From the NCBI RefSeq assembly GCF_019656055.1, contig NZ_BPKY01000005.1, positions 82,408 through 146,407 on the forward strand: DNA of 64,000 bases, read 5' to 3'. The stretch is from Leuconostoc miyukkimchii (GTDB lineage Bacteria; Bacillota; Bacilli; Lactobacillales; Lactobacillaceae). This document shows, in pieces, positions 8,435 through 18,712 of the stretch. A program made the translations under genes and the position numbers. A model generated the notes under the pieces. It saw only the letters and a list, made by a program, of their open reading frames with translations. It was not told where the DNA came from and did not search any database. The first letter of the stretch is position 1. The number at the start of each line of letters is the position of its first letter.

Positions 8435-9667
8435 ATGTCGGACTTTTTTAAATTGGATCGCAATATTCAATTACGTATTGTAATCATGTTTATTACAATT
8501 GCCATTGGCTCCTCTGTTGGTCCGAATATGACCATCTATTATGTTGAGTACTTTGGCGCTTTCTTAACGGGGATGCTACTAGTTTCTGTACAAATAGCTG
8601 GTTTTATAGCTGGATTATATGGTGGACACTTAGCAGATTCGTGGGGGCGTAAACCAGTGATGCTTACTGGTGTCGCTGCTATGGCTGTGGGATATATTAT
8701 TGCGGCAAGTATGAATTCACCGCTTTATGTTAATCCATATGTTACCTTTTTTGGCTTTCTGTTGGCAACGATTGGACTAAGCTTTGCCTCGCCTGCTGAA
8801 GAAGCGATGATGATTGACGTTTCCACTTTACAAAATCGAAAGTTTATATATGCCATGATTTACTGGGTCATTAACTTATCTGTTATGATTGGAGCGGCAC
8901 TTGGAGGTTGGTTCTTTAAAACCGCACGTTTCGAGTTACTTGTTGGAACAGCCGTTGGAGCAATAATTAGTTTAATCATTGTACTGGTTTGGATTACAGA
9001 AACTTTCCCTAAAGAAAAACGTCAGTCTCATGGGCAATCAGTTTGGGATGTGGTTAAGAGCTATAAAGTTGTGTTTTCTGATAGGCGTTATTTAAAATTT
9101 ATGGTAGCAGGTATTGGTATAACAGTCATTTTTTCATCACCGGATTATTACTTAGCAGCTCATCTTGCACAAAGTTTTCATGATCTAACTTTTCTGAATG
9201 TACCAATATTTGGACAACGCATGTTATCTGTCATTACAATTACAAACACAGTGATCATTGTTTTGTTAATGGGAACTATGACAAAATTATTTTCGAGATG
9301 GTCAGATATGAAATCAAGTTTTGTTGGTACCATTATTCAGGGTGGTGGATTTGCCATGATGTTTTTACTAACTGATTTTTGGCCTTTGCTAATTGTGACT
9401 GTCGTATTAACCTTTGGTGAAATGATCGTGACACCGGCCAGTCAGTCACTTAGAGCTGAAATGATGGATCAAGAAAAAATCGGCGTGTACAGTGGATTTA
9501 GTTCGGCAACGCGTCCGGTTGGCTATATTTTATCTTCAGGCATTGTTAGCGCTTCTGTGTTTATTGGTAATATTGGTGCAGCTGTATTATTGTTAATCGC
9601 AACTGGAGTGAGCGTATGGTTCACTTATTTATCGGTGATCATGTTACGTGAAAATCGAACAAGGTAG
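8435..9667 (+). CDS. MFS transporter, DHA1 (12-TM) multidrug-type
   Basis: A polytopic protein of 410 residues with about 12 hydrophobic segments. The loop between TM2 and TM3 carries the MFS signature GGHLADSWGRKPVM, and the domains are joined by a charged central loop (TETFPKEKRQSHGQ). The ATG at 8435 is preceded at eight bases by AAGGAG, so I prefer it to the upstream in-frame GTG at 8426, which lies within that ribosome site. It is likely a proton-driven exporter, MdtH/YfmO-like; the substrate cannot be inferred. It stands alone. Confidence 0.85.
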   Translation: MSDFFKLDRNIQLRIVIMFITIAIGSSVGPNMTIYYVEYFGAFLTGMLLVSVQIAGFIAGLYGGHLADSWGRKPVMLTGVAAMAVGYIIAASMNSPLYVNPYVTFFGFLLATIGLSFASPAEEAMMIDVSTLQNRKFIYAMIYWVINLSVMIGAALGGWFFKTARFELLVGTAVGAIISLIIVLVWITETFPKEKRQSHGQSVWDVVKSYKVVFSDRRYLKFMVAGIGITVIFSSPDYYLAAHLAQSFHDLTFLNVPIFGQRMLSVITITNTVIIVLLMGTMTKLFSRWSDMKSSFVGTIIQGGGFAMMFLLTDFWPLLIVTVVLTFGEMIVTPASQSLRAEMMDQEKIGVYSGFSSATRPVGYILSSGIVSASVFIGNIGAAVLLLIATGVSVWFTYLSVIMLRENRTR

Positions 9668-9938
9668 TTGACCATGAAGTAATGTGTAAACTTAATAACA
9701 TATGGCACTCTAATCTCATGATTTCTACTATTTTTAATGTTTTGTAAGTGCTTTCTTTGATATAATGTAAATAAGATTTTTGTAGATATAGATTAGTATG
9801 TGTCACAATATCTAATAAATTGCTTGATGAAAGGAAATGTAACTGTGCACAACTCATTGTGGGCTATTATCTTAAAAAGTCAGTGCTTGACTATGACAAG
9901 TTAATTAAACGCAAGTGATGTGATTACAAAACTAAACT

Positions 9939-10757
9939 ATGTCAGAAATTAAAATTGTTTCAATAGATATTGATGGTACATTGCTCAATGATCGACGAGA
10001 AATCACACAAGAAGTCAAGGCGAGTATTCAGCAAGCTTTAGCAAAGGGTGTTAAAATAGTAATTACAACCGGTAGACCATTACCAGGTGTTCGTGACATT
10101 TTGGCTGATTTAGGAATTAGTGGTGATGATCAATATGTGATTACCTATAATGGTGGGTTGGTTCAAACGGCGAGTGGTAAAAAAACACTTTTCCACCAAC
10201 CATTAGATTTGCAAGCATTTCAGAAGATCAATGCATTCATGATTAACCAAGATACATATGTACAGGTTGAGACTAAAGATGCTGCATACACTACGAATCA
10301 TAAAATTAATCATTGGGCTAGTTTTGAAAACAGTTTAGTTGATTTACCACTATTTGTTTTAGACAAAACATCTGATTTAGATCAAATAGAATTTATTAAG
10401 GCCATTGCTAATGCTGAGAGCGATGAACTAGATATCGTTCAGGCTGCAGTGCCAAATGAAATTTCTAGTCTTGTTAATGTGATTCGTTCTACGGCAAATA
10501 ACTTAGAATTTATCGATAAAAATGCTTCAAAAGGTAATGCACTACTAGCATTAGCAGATCTTTTGGGTGTTAAACAAGTGGAGACTATGGCCATTGGAGA
10601 TCAGGCTAATGACTACTCTATGATTCAACAAGCTGGTGTTGGTGTTGCTATGAAAAATGCAATTGCAGACTTAAAAGCAATCGCAAATTATCAGACCACT
10701 TCAAACAATCAATCGGGTGTCGCGCATGCGATTAATCGTTTTGTCTTGGATGAATGA
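9939..10757 (+). CDS. Cof-type HAD-IIB sugar-phosphate phosphatase
   Basis: The 272-residue protein begins KIVSIDIDGTLLNDRREI, with nucleophile D10 and acid/base D12. It continues with TTGRPLPGV (motif II threonine) and ends with SKGNALLALADLLG and AIGDQANDYSMIQQAGVGVAM, the lysine and acidic motifs III/IV. This is the YidA/Cof class with a C2B cap, a promiscuous cytosolic phosphatase of sugar phosphates or flavin precursors. No clear ribosome site precedes the ATG. The 271 bases upstream hold no other gene I can support. A broken copy of the N-terminus lies near 6500. Confidence 0.87.
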   Translation: MSEIKIVSIDIDGTLLNDRREITQEVKASIQQALAKGVKIVITTGRPLPGVRDILADLGISGDDQYVITYNGGLVQTASGKKTLFHQPLDLQAFQKINAFMINQDTYVQVETKDAAYTTNHKINHWASFENSLVDLPLFVLDKTSDLDQIEFIKAIANAESDELDIVQAAVPNEISSLVNVIRSTANNLEFIDKNASKGNALLALADLLGVKQVETMAIGDQANDYSMIQQAGVGVAMKNAIADLKAIANYQTTSNNQSGVAHAINRFVLDE

Positions 10758-10818
10758 CAGAACTGGTAATTGATTTAGAATGATATTGTTATAGAAAATA
10801 AATGCGGAGGTCGCAAAA

Positions 10819-11316
10819 ATGAATGTATTGTTATCTGGAGAAGCCACAGAATTAGTTGGAGAACCATTAAAGGTTGGGGAAACGTTACCACACTTTAAAT
10901 TAGAGGACGAAAATGGAGAAAAAGTTAAGACGGCTGATTTAGTTGGTCAATTAACTCTGATTTCAGTTGTACCTGATTTAAACACAGCAACGTGCTCCTT
11001 ACAAACACGTTACTTTAATCAAACGGTTGATCAGTTTAAAAATGTACAATTTCTGACCATCTCAACCAACTCTATAGATGAACAGCGTGATTGGTGTGCT
11101 GCTGAAGGTGTAGACAATTTACGCGTGTTGTCAGATGAACAAGAATCATTTGGGTATGCAACAAAGCTATATATACCATCTCAAGGATTTGATACGCGCT
11201 CAGTTTATATTGTAGACGCAGCAGGTGTTGTGCGTTATGCGCAAATCGTACCAGAAGTCTCAGAAGAACCAGATTATGAGGATGCCTTGAAAGCCTTGCG
11301 AACTTTGGCTGTATAA
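10819..11316 (+). CDS. tpx: Thiol peroxidase (atypical 2-Cys peroxiredoxin)
   Basis: This 165-residue cytosolic enzyme reduces hydrogen and alkyl peroxides using thioredoxin. The peroxidatic cysteine is C59 in PDLNTATCSLQTRYFN, the resolving cysteine is C93 in DWCAAEG, and the active-site arginine is in GFDTRSVYIVD. The proline usually at the head of the active-site loop is kept at P52. A GGAGG ribosome site precedes the ATG. A strong terminator (11381-11428) separates it from prs. Confidence 0.93.
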   Translation: MNVLLSGEATELVGEPLKVGETLPHFKLEDENGEKVKTADLVGQLTLISVVPDLNTATCSLQTRYFNQTVDQFKNVQFLTISTNSIDEQRDWCAAEGVDNLRVLSDEQESFGYATKLYIPSQGFDTRSVYIVDAAGVVRYAQIVPEVSEEPDYEDALKALRTLAV

Positions 11317-11380
11317 GCGTTAAATCATTGCTATAATTTAAAATTGAACAGTGTATTGCTATACTGAGGTATATTTTTTT

Positions 11381-11428
11381 AAAATTAACAAAGAACCACG
11401 ACGTTAGTGGCTTTTGTTAATTTTTTTT
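11381..11428 (+). terminator. Terminator after tpx
   Basis: The arm 11381-11399 pairs with 11407-11424 (CCAC/GTGG at the apex, AATTAAC/GTTAATT at the base) and ends in eight T. It lies just upstream of prs. Confidence 0.8.
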
Positions 11429-11478
11429 GTTAAAATAAACATGAACGTGAATTTCACATAAAATCTTTGGAGCCAGAC

Positions 11479-12459
11479 ATGCCAGAACCTAAATTGAAAC
11501 TTTTTTCTCTCAGCTCAAATGAACCACTTGCAAAAAAAATTGCTGATTCAGTTGGCGTACCGTTGAGCGAAATATCTGTTAAAAGATTTGCCGACGGTGA
11601 AGTACAGATAAACATTGAAGAGAGCATTCGAGGAGATAATGTTTTTGTTATTCAATCAACTTCCGCACCAGTTAATGATAATCTTATGGAACTTTTGATT
11701 ATGATTGACGCACTACGGCGCGCTTCTGCCAATCAAATTAACGTTGTATTACCATATTATGGTTATGCAAGACAGGATCGTAAGGCACGCTCGCGTGAGC
11801 CAATTACCGCAAAACTTGTAGCAAATATGTTGGAGAGAGCTGGCACGACACGTGTTTTAGCACTAGATTTACATGCTGCGCAAATTCAAGGATTTTTTGA
11901 TATTCCAATGGATCACTTACAAGGCGCACCATTGTTAGCTGACTACTTGATTGAATCAGGCATCGCAGATAAGCAAAATGCAGTGATAGTTTCTCCTGAC
12001 CATGGTGGTATGACACGTGCGCGTAATTTAAATAATATGTTGGAACTAGAATCACCGGTTGCAGTTATTGATAAGCGTAGACCAAAGCCCAATGTCGCCG
12101 AAATTGGTAGTATTGTGGGTGATGTAAAAGGCAAAACGGCAATTATGATTGATGACATGATCGATACCGCGGGAACAATTACCCAAGGGGCAGAACTCAT
12201 CATGGCTCATGGTGCTAAAGAAGTATACGTTGTCGCTTCACACGCAGTATTCTCAGGTCCTGCTGTTGAACGCTTACAGAATTCAGTTTTCACAAAAGTT
12301 ATTTTAACTGACTCTATTAATTTACCAGAAGAGAAAAAGTTCGATAAGTTAGAAATTGTATCAGTTGGAGAACTAATTGGTGAGGCTATCCGACGCGTAA
12401 ACAATAATGAAGCAATTTCGTCATTATTTAAGAATCGTTTTCACCGGCGCTCGCATTAA
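11479..12459 (+). CDS. prs: Ribose-phosphate pyrophosphokinase (PRPP synthetase)
   Basis: It makes phosphoribosyl pyrophosphate from ribose 5-phosphate and ATP for nucleotide, histidine and tryptophan synthesis. Class I hallmarks are the flexible loop [17 protein letters not shown], the pyrophosphate loop VSPDHGG and the ribose-phosphate motif [13 protein letters not shown] start it at the ATG 11479, six bases after GGAG; the in-frame TTG at 11467 overlaps that site. The 326 residues are of family length. It is monocistronic, with a terminator at 12487-12512 before walR. Confidence 0.94.
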   Translation: MPEPKLKLFSLSSNEPLAKKIADSVGVPLSEISVKRFADGEVQINIEESIRGDNVFVIQSTSAPVNDNLMELLIMIDALRRASANQINVVLPYYGYARQDRKARSREPITAKLVANMLERAGTTRVLALDLHAAQIQGFFDIPMDHLQGAPLLADYLIESGIADKQNAVIVSPDHGGMTRARNLNNMLELESPVAVIDKRRPKPNVAEIGSIVGDVKGKTAIMIDDMIDTAGTITQGAELIMAHGAKEVYVVASHAVFSGPAVERLQNSVFTKVILTDSINLPEEKKFDKLEIVSVGELIGEAIRRVNNNEAISSLFKNRFHRRSH

Positions 12460-12486
12460 TATTTAACATATTAAAATTTTTTGATA

Positions 12487-12512
12487 AAAACTGATTAAAT
12501 TCGGTTTTTTTT
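12487..12512 (+). terminator. Terminator after prs
   Basis: AAAACTGA pairs with TCGGTTTT over a six-base loop, followed by eight T. Confidence 0.7.
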
Positions 12513-12593
12513 GTTAAATATTACAGAAAGGTAAAAAAATGATATACTTAGGTATAGTAGACAAACCAGTAAAAATACGTGAGGAGAACGTCC

Positions 12594-13301
12594 ATGAGTA
12601 AAATTTTGGTTGTGGATGATGAGAAGCCAATCTCAGATATCATTAAATTTAATTTAGCTAAAGAAGGCTATGAAGTAATTACAGCAGCAGACGGTCAGGA
12701 AGCATTGACAATGTTCAATGAGGAAAATCCTGATCTTGTTTTGCTTGATCAAATGTTACCAGAAATTGATGGTGTTGAAGTGTTACGTCAAATTCGTTCC
12801 AAGTCAGAAGTGCCAGTTATTATGGTTACTGCCAAAGATTCTGAAATTGATAAGGTATTAGGATTAGAGATGGGCGCTGACGATTATGTGACAAAACCGT
12901 TTTCGAATCGAGAACTGGTTGCACGTGTTAAGGCCAATCTTCGTAGTCGTAAAGCTGTTGCGCAGCATAGTGATGATAATGTTGTGAATACGGAAGATAT
13001 TGAGCTGGGTGATTTAACAATACACCCACAAGCTTATATGGTTTCAAAGGCTGGTCAAGATATAGAATTGACGCACCGTGAATTTGAACTATTATATTAC
13101 TTAGCGCAGCATATCAGTCAAGTTATGACACGTGAACACTTACTTCAACAAGTATGGGGTTATGATTACTTTGGTGACGTACGTACGGTTGATGTTACAG
13201 TTCGTCGATTGCGTGAAAAAATAGAAGATAATCCAAGTCATCCTAATTGGTTGGCAACACGACGTGGCGTGGGCTATTATTTACGTCCAGATGAAGACTA
13301 A
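12594..13301 (+). CDS. walR: Response regulator WalR (YycF/VicR)
   Basis: This is the essential cell-wall regulator of Firmicutes. The receiver domain has the acidic pair D8/D9, phosphoacceptor D52 ([11 protein letters not shown]), T79 and K101. The OmpR-type winged helix includes [12 protein letters not shown] and [13 protein letters not shown]. The ATG at 12594 follows GAGGAG; the track-length start at the GTG 12579 lies inside that ribosome site. At 235 residues it matches the family. It opens the cluster walR-walK-walH-walI-htrA, all on one strand. Confidence 0.95.
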   Translation: MSKILVVDDEKPISDIIKFNLAKEGYEVITAADGQEALTMFNEENPDLVLLDQMLPEIDGVEVLRQIRSKSEVPVIMVTAKDSEIDKVLGLEMGADDYVTKPFSNRELVARVKANLRSRKAVAQHSDDNVVNTEDIELGDLTIHPQAYMVSKAGQDIELTHREFELLYYLAQHISQVMTREHLLQQVWGYDYFGDVRTVDVTVRRLREKIEDNPSHPNWLATRRGVGYYLRPDED

Positions 13302-13416
13302 ATAACTATTGGTATAGTAGTCAGGCAAATTAGCTCATTATATTTTGTTAGATAGCGCAATCAGGATGTTTCTTCTGCTGAGACTTCAAGGGGACAGACG
13401 CTTTGCGTCAGCAATT

Positions 13417-15288
13417 ATGAATATTAAGACTAACTTTTTTAAATCAATACGTTTTCGTATCACACTTGTTTTTGTGTTGTTAATGATTATCGCACTCGAG
13501 CTTTTGGGTGCGTTTTTTGTACGACAAATAGAACAGCAAAATTTAGCAACATTTCAACAACAAATAACATTACCAAAATATGTGACTGATCAAATCAACA
13601 CGGCGCTTAGAAATCAAGATGTTAATGCAGGAAATCATGCCATTCAAGATGTATTAACTGGTTTAAACAATACAACTCTCCAAGAAGCGCAGGTAATTGA
13701 TAAGACAGGTACTATTCGTGGTACGTTATCAATCTCTGGGCAACAAACAATTGGACAAAAAACAACGGATCTTAATGCTCAAAGAGCCATTGCTGGTGAA
13801 CAATCTTTTTTGAAATCGCGCACTATTAGTGAAAATGGTGAACGAAAAGAGTTGATGACAACAACCCTTGGTACAACAACTGGACGAGTGCGTGACGTAA
13901 CCGGTGTGATTGTTGTTAAGGCAAGCTTACTACCGGTTTATCGAAATGTTAATAGCGTGATGAAGCTGTTCATTATTGCAGGATTAATAGCACTGGTGGT
14001 TAGTATTACTTTAGCATTGTTCTTAGCTCGAACACTAACTCGTCCGATTGCTCAAATTGATGAGCAAACTACCAAAATTGCTAGTGGTGATTATTCTATG
14101 GTGAATCATATCTATGGTTCTGATGAATTAGGGCATTTAGCGCAGTCTGTCAACGAATTATCAACACGAGTTGAAGAATCAACAGAAACTGTGAACGCAG
14201 AGCGTAATCGGTTAGATTCAGTTTTGACACACATGGCCGATGGCGTTTTAGCAGCTAATCGTCGTGGCGAAATAACAATTATTAATCAAGCAGCTGCTGA
14301 TTTTGTCGGTATTGAGCGTGAATCTGCACTAGGAAAAAACGTCATAGATCTCTTAGGACTTCAAGGAAAGAAAACATTACGTGACATACTAGAGAATCTC
14401 GATGATTTTCGAATCGATTTGTCAGATGATAGCAAAGATATCTTGATTCAGGCTTATGTGTCCCTAATCAAACGTCAATCAGGATTTATTTCAGGTTTAG
14501 TGGTTGTTTTGCATAATATTACCGAACAACAACGTATTGACTCAGAACGTCGAATGTTTGTCTCGAATGTGTCTCATGAGTTAAGAACACCTTTAACATC
14601 AGTTCGTTCATATGTTGATGCACTGGCCGAAGGGGCGATTAGTGATCCAGAAATGGCTCAAAACTTTTTGGGTGTTGTTCAAGATGAGACACAACGTATG
14701 ATTCGTATGATTAATGATCTTCTGGCGTTGTCCCGATTGGATCAAGGGACAATGGATGTTCGGCTTGAAGTCGTTAATTTAAATAGCCTCTTTAACTTTG
14801 TTTTAAATCGTTTTGATATGATTATTGAAAATGACGCTAAGAATGCGGACACGCCCAATAAAAATTATAATATTCAAAGAGAATTCACAAATGAAGATGT
14901 TTGGGTGGAAGTGGATCCCGACAAATTCACACAGGTTCTTGATAATATTATGAATAATGCCGTAAAGTATTCTCCTGATGGTGGGACAATCACAGCACGT
15001 TTAATTAAAACTAAAACACGTGCTATTTTAAGTATTTCCGATCAAGGTTTAGGTATTCCGCGTAAAGACCTAGATAATATATTTAACCGTTTTTTCCGTG
15101 TTGATAAGTCGCGTTCTCGTGCGCAGGGTGGCACGGGGCTTGGTTTAGCGATTTCAAAAGAAGTAGTAGAAAGATTTAATGGCCGGATTTGGGTTGATTC
15201 TGTAGAAAATAGGGGCTCAACTTTTTATATTTCACTTGCTTACGTCGATGATGCAGTCATTGAGGAGGATGATTGGGATGCGGAATAA
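13417..15288 (+). CDS. walK: Sensor histidine kinase WalK (YycG/VicK)
   Basis: The partner of WalR. It has a transmembrane helix at about residues 15-35, an extracellular Cache-like domain, a second helix at about 184-205, HAMP, PAS (RLDSVLTHMADGVLAANRRG), a HisKA box with H387 (SNVSHELRTPLTS) and an ATPase domain (DNIMNNAVKYSPDGG, GTGLGLAISKEV). The N-terminus matches the family if it begins at ATG 13417 (623 residues); the longer TTG start at 13345 adds an atypical 24-residue head. The only good ribosome site, AAGGGG at 13388, is 23 bases away and a small hairpin lies between. Confidence 0.93.
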   Translation: MNIKTNFFKSIRFRITLVFVLLMIIALELLGAFFVRQIEQQNLATFQQQITLPKYVTDQINTALRNQDVNAGNHAIQDVLTGLNNTTLQEAQVIDKTGTIRGTLSISGQQTIGQKTTDLNAQRAIAGEQSFLKSRTISENGERKELMTTTLGTTTGRVRDVTGVIVVKASLLPVYRNVNSVMKLFIIAGLIALVVSITLALFLARTLTRPIAQIDEQTTKIASGDYSMVNHIYGSDELGHLAQSVNELSTRVEESTETVNAERNRLDSVLTHMADGVLAANRRGEITIINQAAADFVGIERESALGKNVIDLLGLQGKKTLRDILENLDDFRIDLSDDSKDILIQAYVSLIKRQSGFISGLVVVLHNITEQQRIDSERRMFVSNVSHELRTPLTSVRSYVDALAEGAISDPEMAQNFLGVVQDETQRMIRMINDLLALSRLDQGTMDVRLEVVNLNSLFNFVLNRFDMIIENDAKNADTPNKNYNIQREFTNEDVWVEVDPDKFTQVLDNIMNNAVKYSPDGGTITARLIKTKTRAILSISDQGLGIPRKDLDNIFNRFFRVDKSRSRAQGGTGLGLAISKEVVERFNGRIWVDSVENRGSTFYISLAYVDDAVIEEDDWDAE

Positions 15289-16576
15289 AAATAAATTTAT
15301 ACAAAGTTCAGTTTTAAGTGTCCTACTTTTTATTGCCGTTGCTATTTCTGTTGCCCTAACGTGTTTTATTTTTAGCTCTTTTGGAAAACGTGAAGCACCA
15401 GATCAAGCGACTGCACAGCAACCAGAGCAGCAATTATTTGAAGTTTTTCGTCCAACGCAATATGTTGTAACCAAGGCTAGTGGTAAACAACAGTTAGTTA
15501 CAAATACTACTGATGAAAAGATTAAAAAAATAGGTAACGCACTAACCAATTCTCAAATAACGGATTCAAAAACCAAACAAGCTACTTTATCAGAAATAAA
15601 AAAAGTATTATCACTTAAAAAATCACAAATTTTTCGTTATCCAGATGTGATACCAATGTCTTTTTTTAATACACGCTACAGTCAAAACGTTGCAACAAAT
15701 AAAAATAGTAATTTTGATTATTTTGTGTTGCCCCTTGATCACTCGAATAAGGGATATTTTGTTAATACCAAAACAAATTATATAACAACTGTGTCAATTA
15801 AAAAGCTTGATACAAATAGTGTTTGGCAACAGGTTAATAAATTACCAAAAAATTTAACGATTGACTTCAAATCTTATAATGGCCGAGTGATGTTAAATTA
15901 TCCTAAAAAGTTAGCATTACCAGTCTATTCTTATCTAGTTAATCATCGCGATCCAAAAACATATGTTTCAGCATTATTGGGCACAATTAATCAACTAACG
16001 ATTACAGAAGAAAATAATAAGACGATATATACAAATAAAATTAATAATCAAAAAATAATCTATGATCCCAATTGGGAAACGGTCACGTTTGAAGAAAATA
16101 ATCCTAAAAATAAGTTGCCTAAAAGTTACTCTGACCGCTTAAATACAAGTATCTCACAAATTAATTTAGTACAATCTGATCTAACTGATACACGTTTTTA
16201 TGAAAGTCAAGAGGATGGAAAAAAAATAACCTTCCGAACTTATGTTGAAGGATTTCCAGTTTACTTCCAGTCTGAAAGTGGTGCTATCCACATGACAATG
16301 GATAAACGGGGTAACTTAACAAGCACGTATTCCCTTAATGAAATCGGTGTCCCTGTACCAAATAGGCAAGCAAAGGTAGTTTTGCCTTCAACAGCAGAAG
16401 TTATGAAACAGCTTACAGAGGCTGGTGTGAAGCCTACAGAATATAATTTCATTACACCTGGATATGAATGGTTGATTAATCAAGACAGTCAAGCGGCAGT
16501 TAATATGCAACCCACTTGGATGATTGAAACGCACACGGGTTGGCAAAGCGTTTCGTCATTTTTAAAAGCACGGTAA
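15278..16576 (+). CDS. walH: WalK regulatory membrane protein YycH
   Basis: One N-terminal transmembrane helix (about residues 12-32) is followed by a large extracellular part; total length 432. In Bacillus and relatives YycH pairs with YycI to inhibit the WalK sensor outside the membrane. The start at 15278 follows GAGGAGG by nine bases and overlaps the walK stop by 11 bases, showing coupling. Sequence is weakly conserved in the family, so position in the operon and topology carry much of the call. Confidence 0.82.
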   Translation: MRNKNKFIQSSVLSVLLFIAVAISVALTCFIFSSFGKREAPDQATAQQPEQQLFEVFRPTQYVVTKASGKQQLVTNTTDEKIKKIGNALTNSQITDSKTKQATLSEIKKVLSLKKSQIFRYPDVIPMSFFNTRYSQNVATNKNSNFDYFVLPLDHSNKGYFVNTKTNYITTVSIKKLDTNSVWQQVNKLPKNLTIDFKSYNGRVMLNYPKKLALPVYSYLVNHRDPKTYVSALLGTINQLTITEENNKTIYTNKINNQKIIYDPNWETVTFEENNPKNKLPKSYSDRLNTSISQINLVQSDLTDTRFYESQEDGKKITFRTYVEGFPVYFQSESGAIHMTMDKRGNLTSTYSLNEIGVPVPNRQAKVVLPSTAEVMKQLTEAGVKPTEYNFITPGYEWLINQDSQAAVNMQPTWMIETHTGWQSVSSFLKAR

Positions 16577-16604
16577 ATGTCTGAATAAATGATAGGAGAA
16601 AAGT

Positions 16605-17381
16605 ATGCAATTTAGACGAATTAAAGTGTTGATGTTAATTTTGTTCTTTTTGTTAGATATTTTTCTACTTAATTGGTGGCGCTCGGGACAGGTACCTAGT
16701 GCGCAAGTAACAGATGCTAATATGGACATCATTACGGAAATGAAAAAACAAAAAATTCAATTGCCGAAGTTTAGTACTGCTGTTAAATATAGCCGATATA
16801 TTGCTGCACAACGTGGTGATAGGCATACGATGTATTTACCTGCAGGAATAGACATCGTTAATGGGACAAGCATAAATACTGTGATTGCAAGGTTTAAGAC
16901 ATCAGATATATTAAAAGATGGGACGAATACAGGTTCAAAAATTAACAACCCGACTGCTATTGCTTATAGTGCCGGATATCATTATAATCCAATACTAACA
17001 GCTGACAAGCGAAACTCAGATAGAGTCTATTCGCAGCGTATCGAAGGATTACCAGTAATTTCTGATAATGGCATCATAAATTTTCGATATAATAGTGATA
17101 AAATACCTACTGGGTTTACTCAAACACAGCTTGTCAATGTGGAAAAGCTTCGTGAGGCTCGTGCAACAATAACCGAAGAGGATGCGATTATTGCATTATA
17201 TCGTTACAATGAAATTGGTAGTGGAGACGAGCTATCAAAAGGTTATTTATCATATGATAGAAGTTTGACAGTTAATGGCTATGACATTTATTTGCCTGTT
17301 TGGGCATTTGAGGCATATAGTGGTAAAGAAAAGTATGTTTTAAAAATTAATGCTTTTACAGGTGATAACTTATCGGAATGA
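16605..17381 (+). CDS. walI: WalK regulatory membrane protein YycI
   Basis: A 258-residue protein with a single N-terminal transmembrane helix (VLMLILFFLLDIFLLNWW) and an extracellular YycI domain related in fold to YycH. The position directly after walH, and the ending ILPVWAFEAYSGKEKYVLKI-like segment with NAFTGDNL, fit YycI. It acts with YycH on WalK. The usual next gene, walJ (a metallo-beta-lactamase-fold exonuclease), is missing here; htrA follows directly. Confidence 0.82.
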   Translation: MQFRRIKVLMLILFFLLDIFLLNWWRSGQVPSAQVTDANMDIITEMKKQKIQLPKFSTAVKYSRYIAAQRGDRHTMYLPAGIDIVNGTSINTVIARFKTSDILKDGTNTGSKINNPTAIAYSAGYHYNPILTADKRNSDRVYSQRIEGLPVISDNGIINFRYNSDKIPTGFTQTQLVNVEKLREARATITEEDAIIALYRYNEIGSGDELSKGYLSYDRSLTVNGYDIYLPVWAFEAYSGKEKYVLKINAFTGDNLSE

Positions 17382-17444
17382 TTTAATGTAATATTAATTT
17401 TTGGCGTATAAAATTGAAAGTAATCTAACTAACAGGTGACTAAT

Positions 17445-18584
17445 ATGGCACAACAATCATTAACAAAAATTATTTTAACGGGCGCAATCGCTGGTGTATT
17501 AGGTGGTGGTGTCGTTTTGTATGGAGAACATAGCATTGAGAACATACAAACAACAAAACAAAAAGTTAGTACAAAAGCTGACAAAACAACAGCAATTCCA
17601 GAAAATGCTACAGCTACAACAGCATATGGTAAAATTTCTGATGCCGTTGTATCTGTTTTGAATTTTTCAAAATCTGGTGCAAATAGTTTTCAAGAATCCT
17701 CCGAAGGATCCGGCGTCATTTATAAAAAAGCTGGAGATGCTGCCTATGTAGTCACTAATAATCATGTAATTAATGGTGCTGATCAAATACAAGTCATGCT
17801 TCATGACGGCAAGAAGGTTGTGGCAACGCTGGTTGGTAAAGACGCCATGACAGATTTAGCGGTGCTAAAAATCGATCCTAAGAATGTAACAACAACAGCA
17901 GAATTTGGTGATTCAAATAAAATACAAGTTGGCCAAAAGGTACTAGCTATAGGATCACCGCTTGGCTCAGAGTACGCCTCTTCGGTAACACAAGGTATTA
18001 TATCGGCCAAAAAGAGATTAGTTGAATCAACGCCTGAAAATGGACAAAATTATGGTGGTTCAACTGTTATTCAAACTGATGCTGCAATTAACCCTGGTAA
18101 TTCGGGTGGTCCATTGGTGAACTTTCAAGGGCAAGTTGTCGGTATTAATTCAATGAAGCTTTCATCGTCATCATCTGGAACAAGTGTTGAGGGGATGGGA
18201 TTCGCCATTCCTTCAGATCAAGTTGTCGATATCGTTAACAAGCTCGTTAAAGATGGGAAAGTAACCAGACCAGCAATTGGGATAGGCCTTGTGGAACTTT
18301 CTGAGGTCACTGTAGATGATCAAAAGAAGTTATTGAAAACACCTGAATTTCTTACTGGTGGTGTCGTTGTAATGAGTACAACACCAAATGGTCCAGCAAA
18401 TAAAGCCGGTTTGAAGAAGTATGATGTCATTACTGCAATTGACGGTAAGACTGTCAATGGTCAGGCAGATTTGCGTGAAGAACTTTATAAACATAATTTG
18501 AATGATACAGTCACTATTACCTACTATCACCAAGAAAGTAAGAAAACTGTTAAGGTTAAATTAACACAAAAATTAGAAAACTAA
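17445..18584 (+). CDS. htrA: HtrA/DegP-like membrane-anchored serine protease
   Basis: A surface quality-control protease. An N-terminal membrane anchor (residues about 9-27) is followed by a trypsin-like domain with the triad H107 (NNHVIN), D137 (DLAVLKID) and S220 (PGNSGGPL), then one PDZ domain (about 280-375). I use the ATG at 17445, with AGGTG six bases upstream, not the GTG at 17436 that forms part of that site. The 379 residues are normal for single-PDZ LAB HtrA. Its place after walHI is conserved in many Lactobacillales. Confidence 0.93.
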   Translation: MAQQSLTKIILTGAIAGVLGGGVVLYGEHSIENIQTTKQKVSTKADKTTAIPENATATTAYGKISDAVVSVLNFSKSGANSFQESSEGSGVIYKKAGDAAYVVTNNHVINGADQIQVMLHDGKKVVATLVGKDAMTDLAVLKIDPKNVTTTAEFGDSNKIQVGQKVLAIGSPLGSEYASSVTQGIISAKKRLVESTPENGQNYGGSTVIQTDAAINPGNSGGPLVNFQGQVVGINSMKLSSSSSGTSVEGMGFAIPSDQVVDIVNKLVKDGKVTRPAIGIGLVELSEVTVDDQKKLLKTPEFLTGGVVVMSTTPNGPANKAGLKKYDVITAIDGKTVNGQADLREELYKHNLNDTVTITYYHQESKKTVKVKLTQKLEN

Positions 18585-18614
18585 CGTGGACAGTTAAGTA
18601 CATGTTAGTTTTTT
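18577..18614 (+). terminator. Terminator after htrA
   Basis: AAAACTAACGTG (18577-18588) pairs with CATGTTAGTTTT (18601-18612) with one wobble and ends in six T, separating htrA from the DnaA-box region. Confidence 0.75.
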
Positions 18615-18712
18615 CTTTACTTTATCTTGACAAATATAACAAGATAAGCATTTTTTGAAATGTTGAAAACTTGTAGAACATTGTTGATAATTTATTATAA
18701 TAACCAATAAGA

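Noticed and set aside
9668..9938. Small gene before the HAD phosphatase
   Set aside because: A frame reading CAQLIVGYYLKKSVLDYDKL looks protein-like but has no start codon with a ribosome site; not supported.
13345..13416. Longer walK from TTG 13345
   Set aside because: The extra 24 residues are unlike WalK proteins; the family-like N-terminus starts at 13417.
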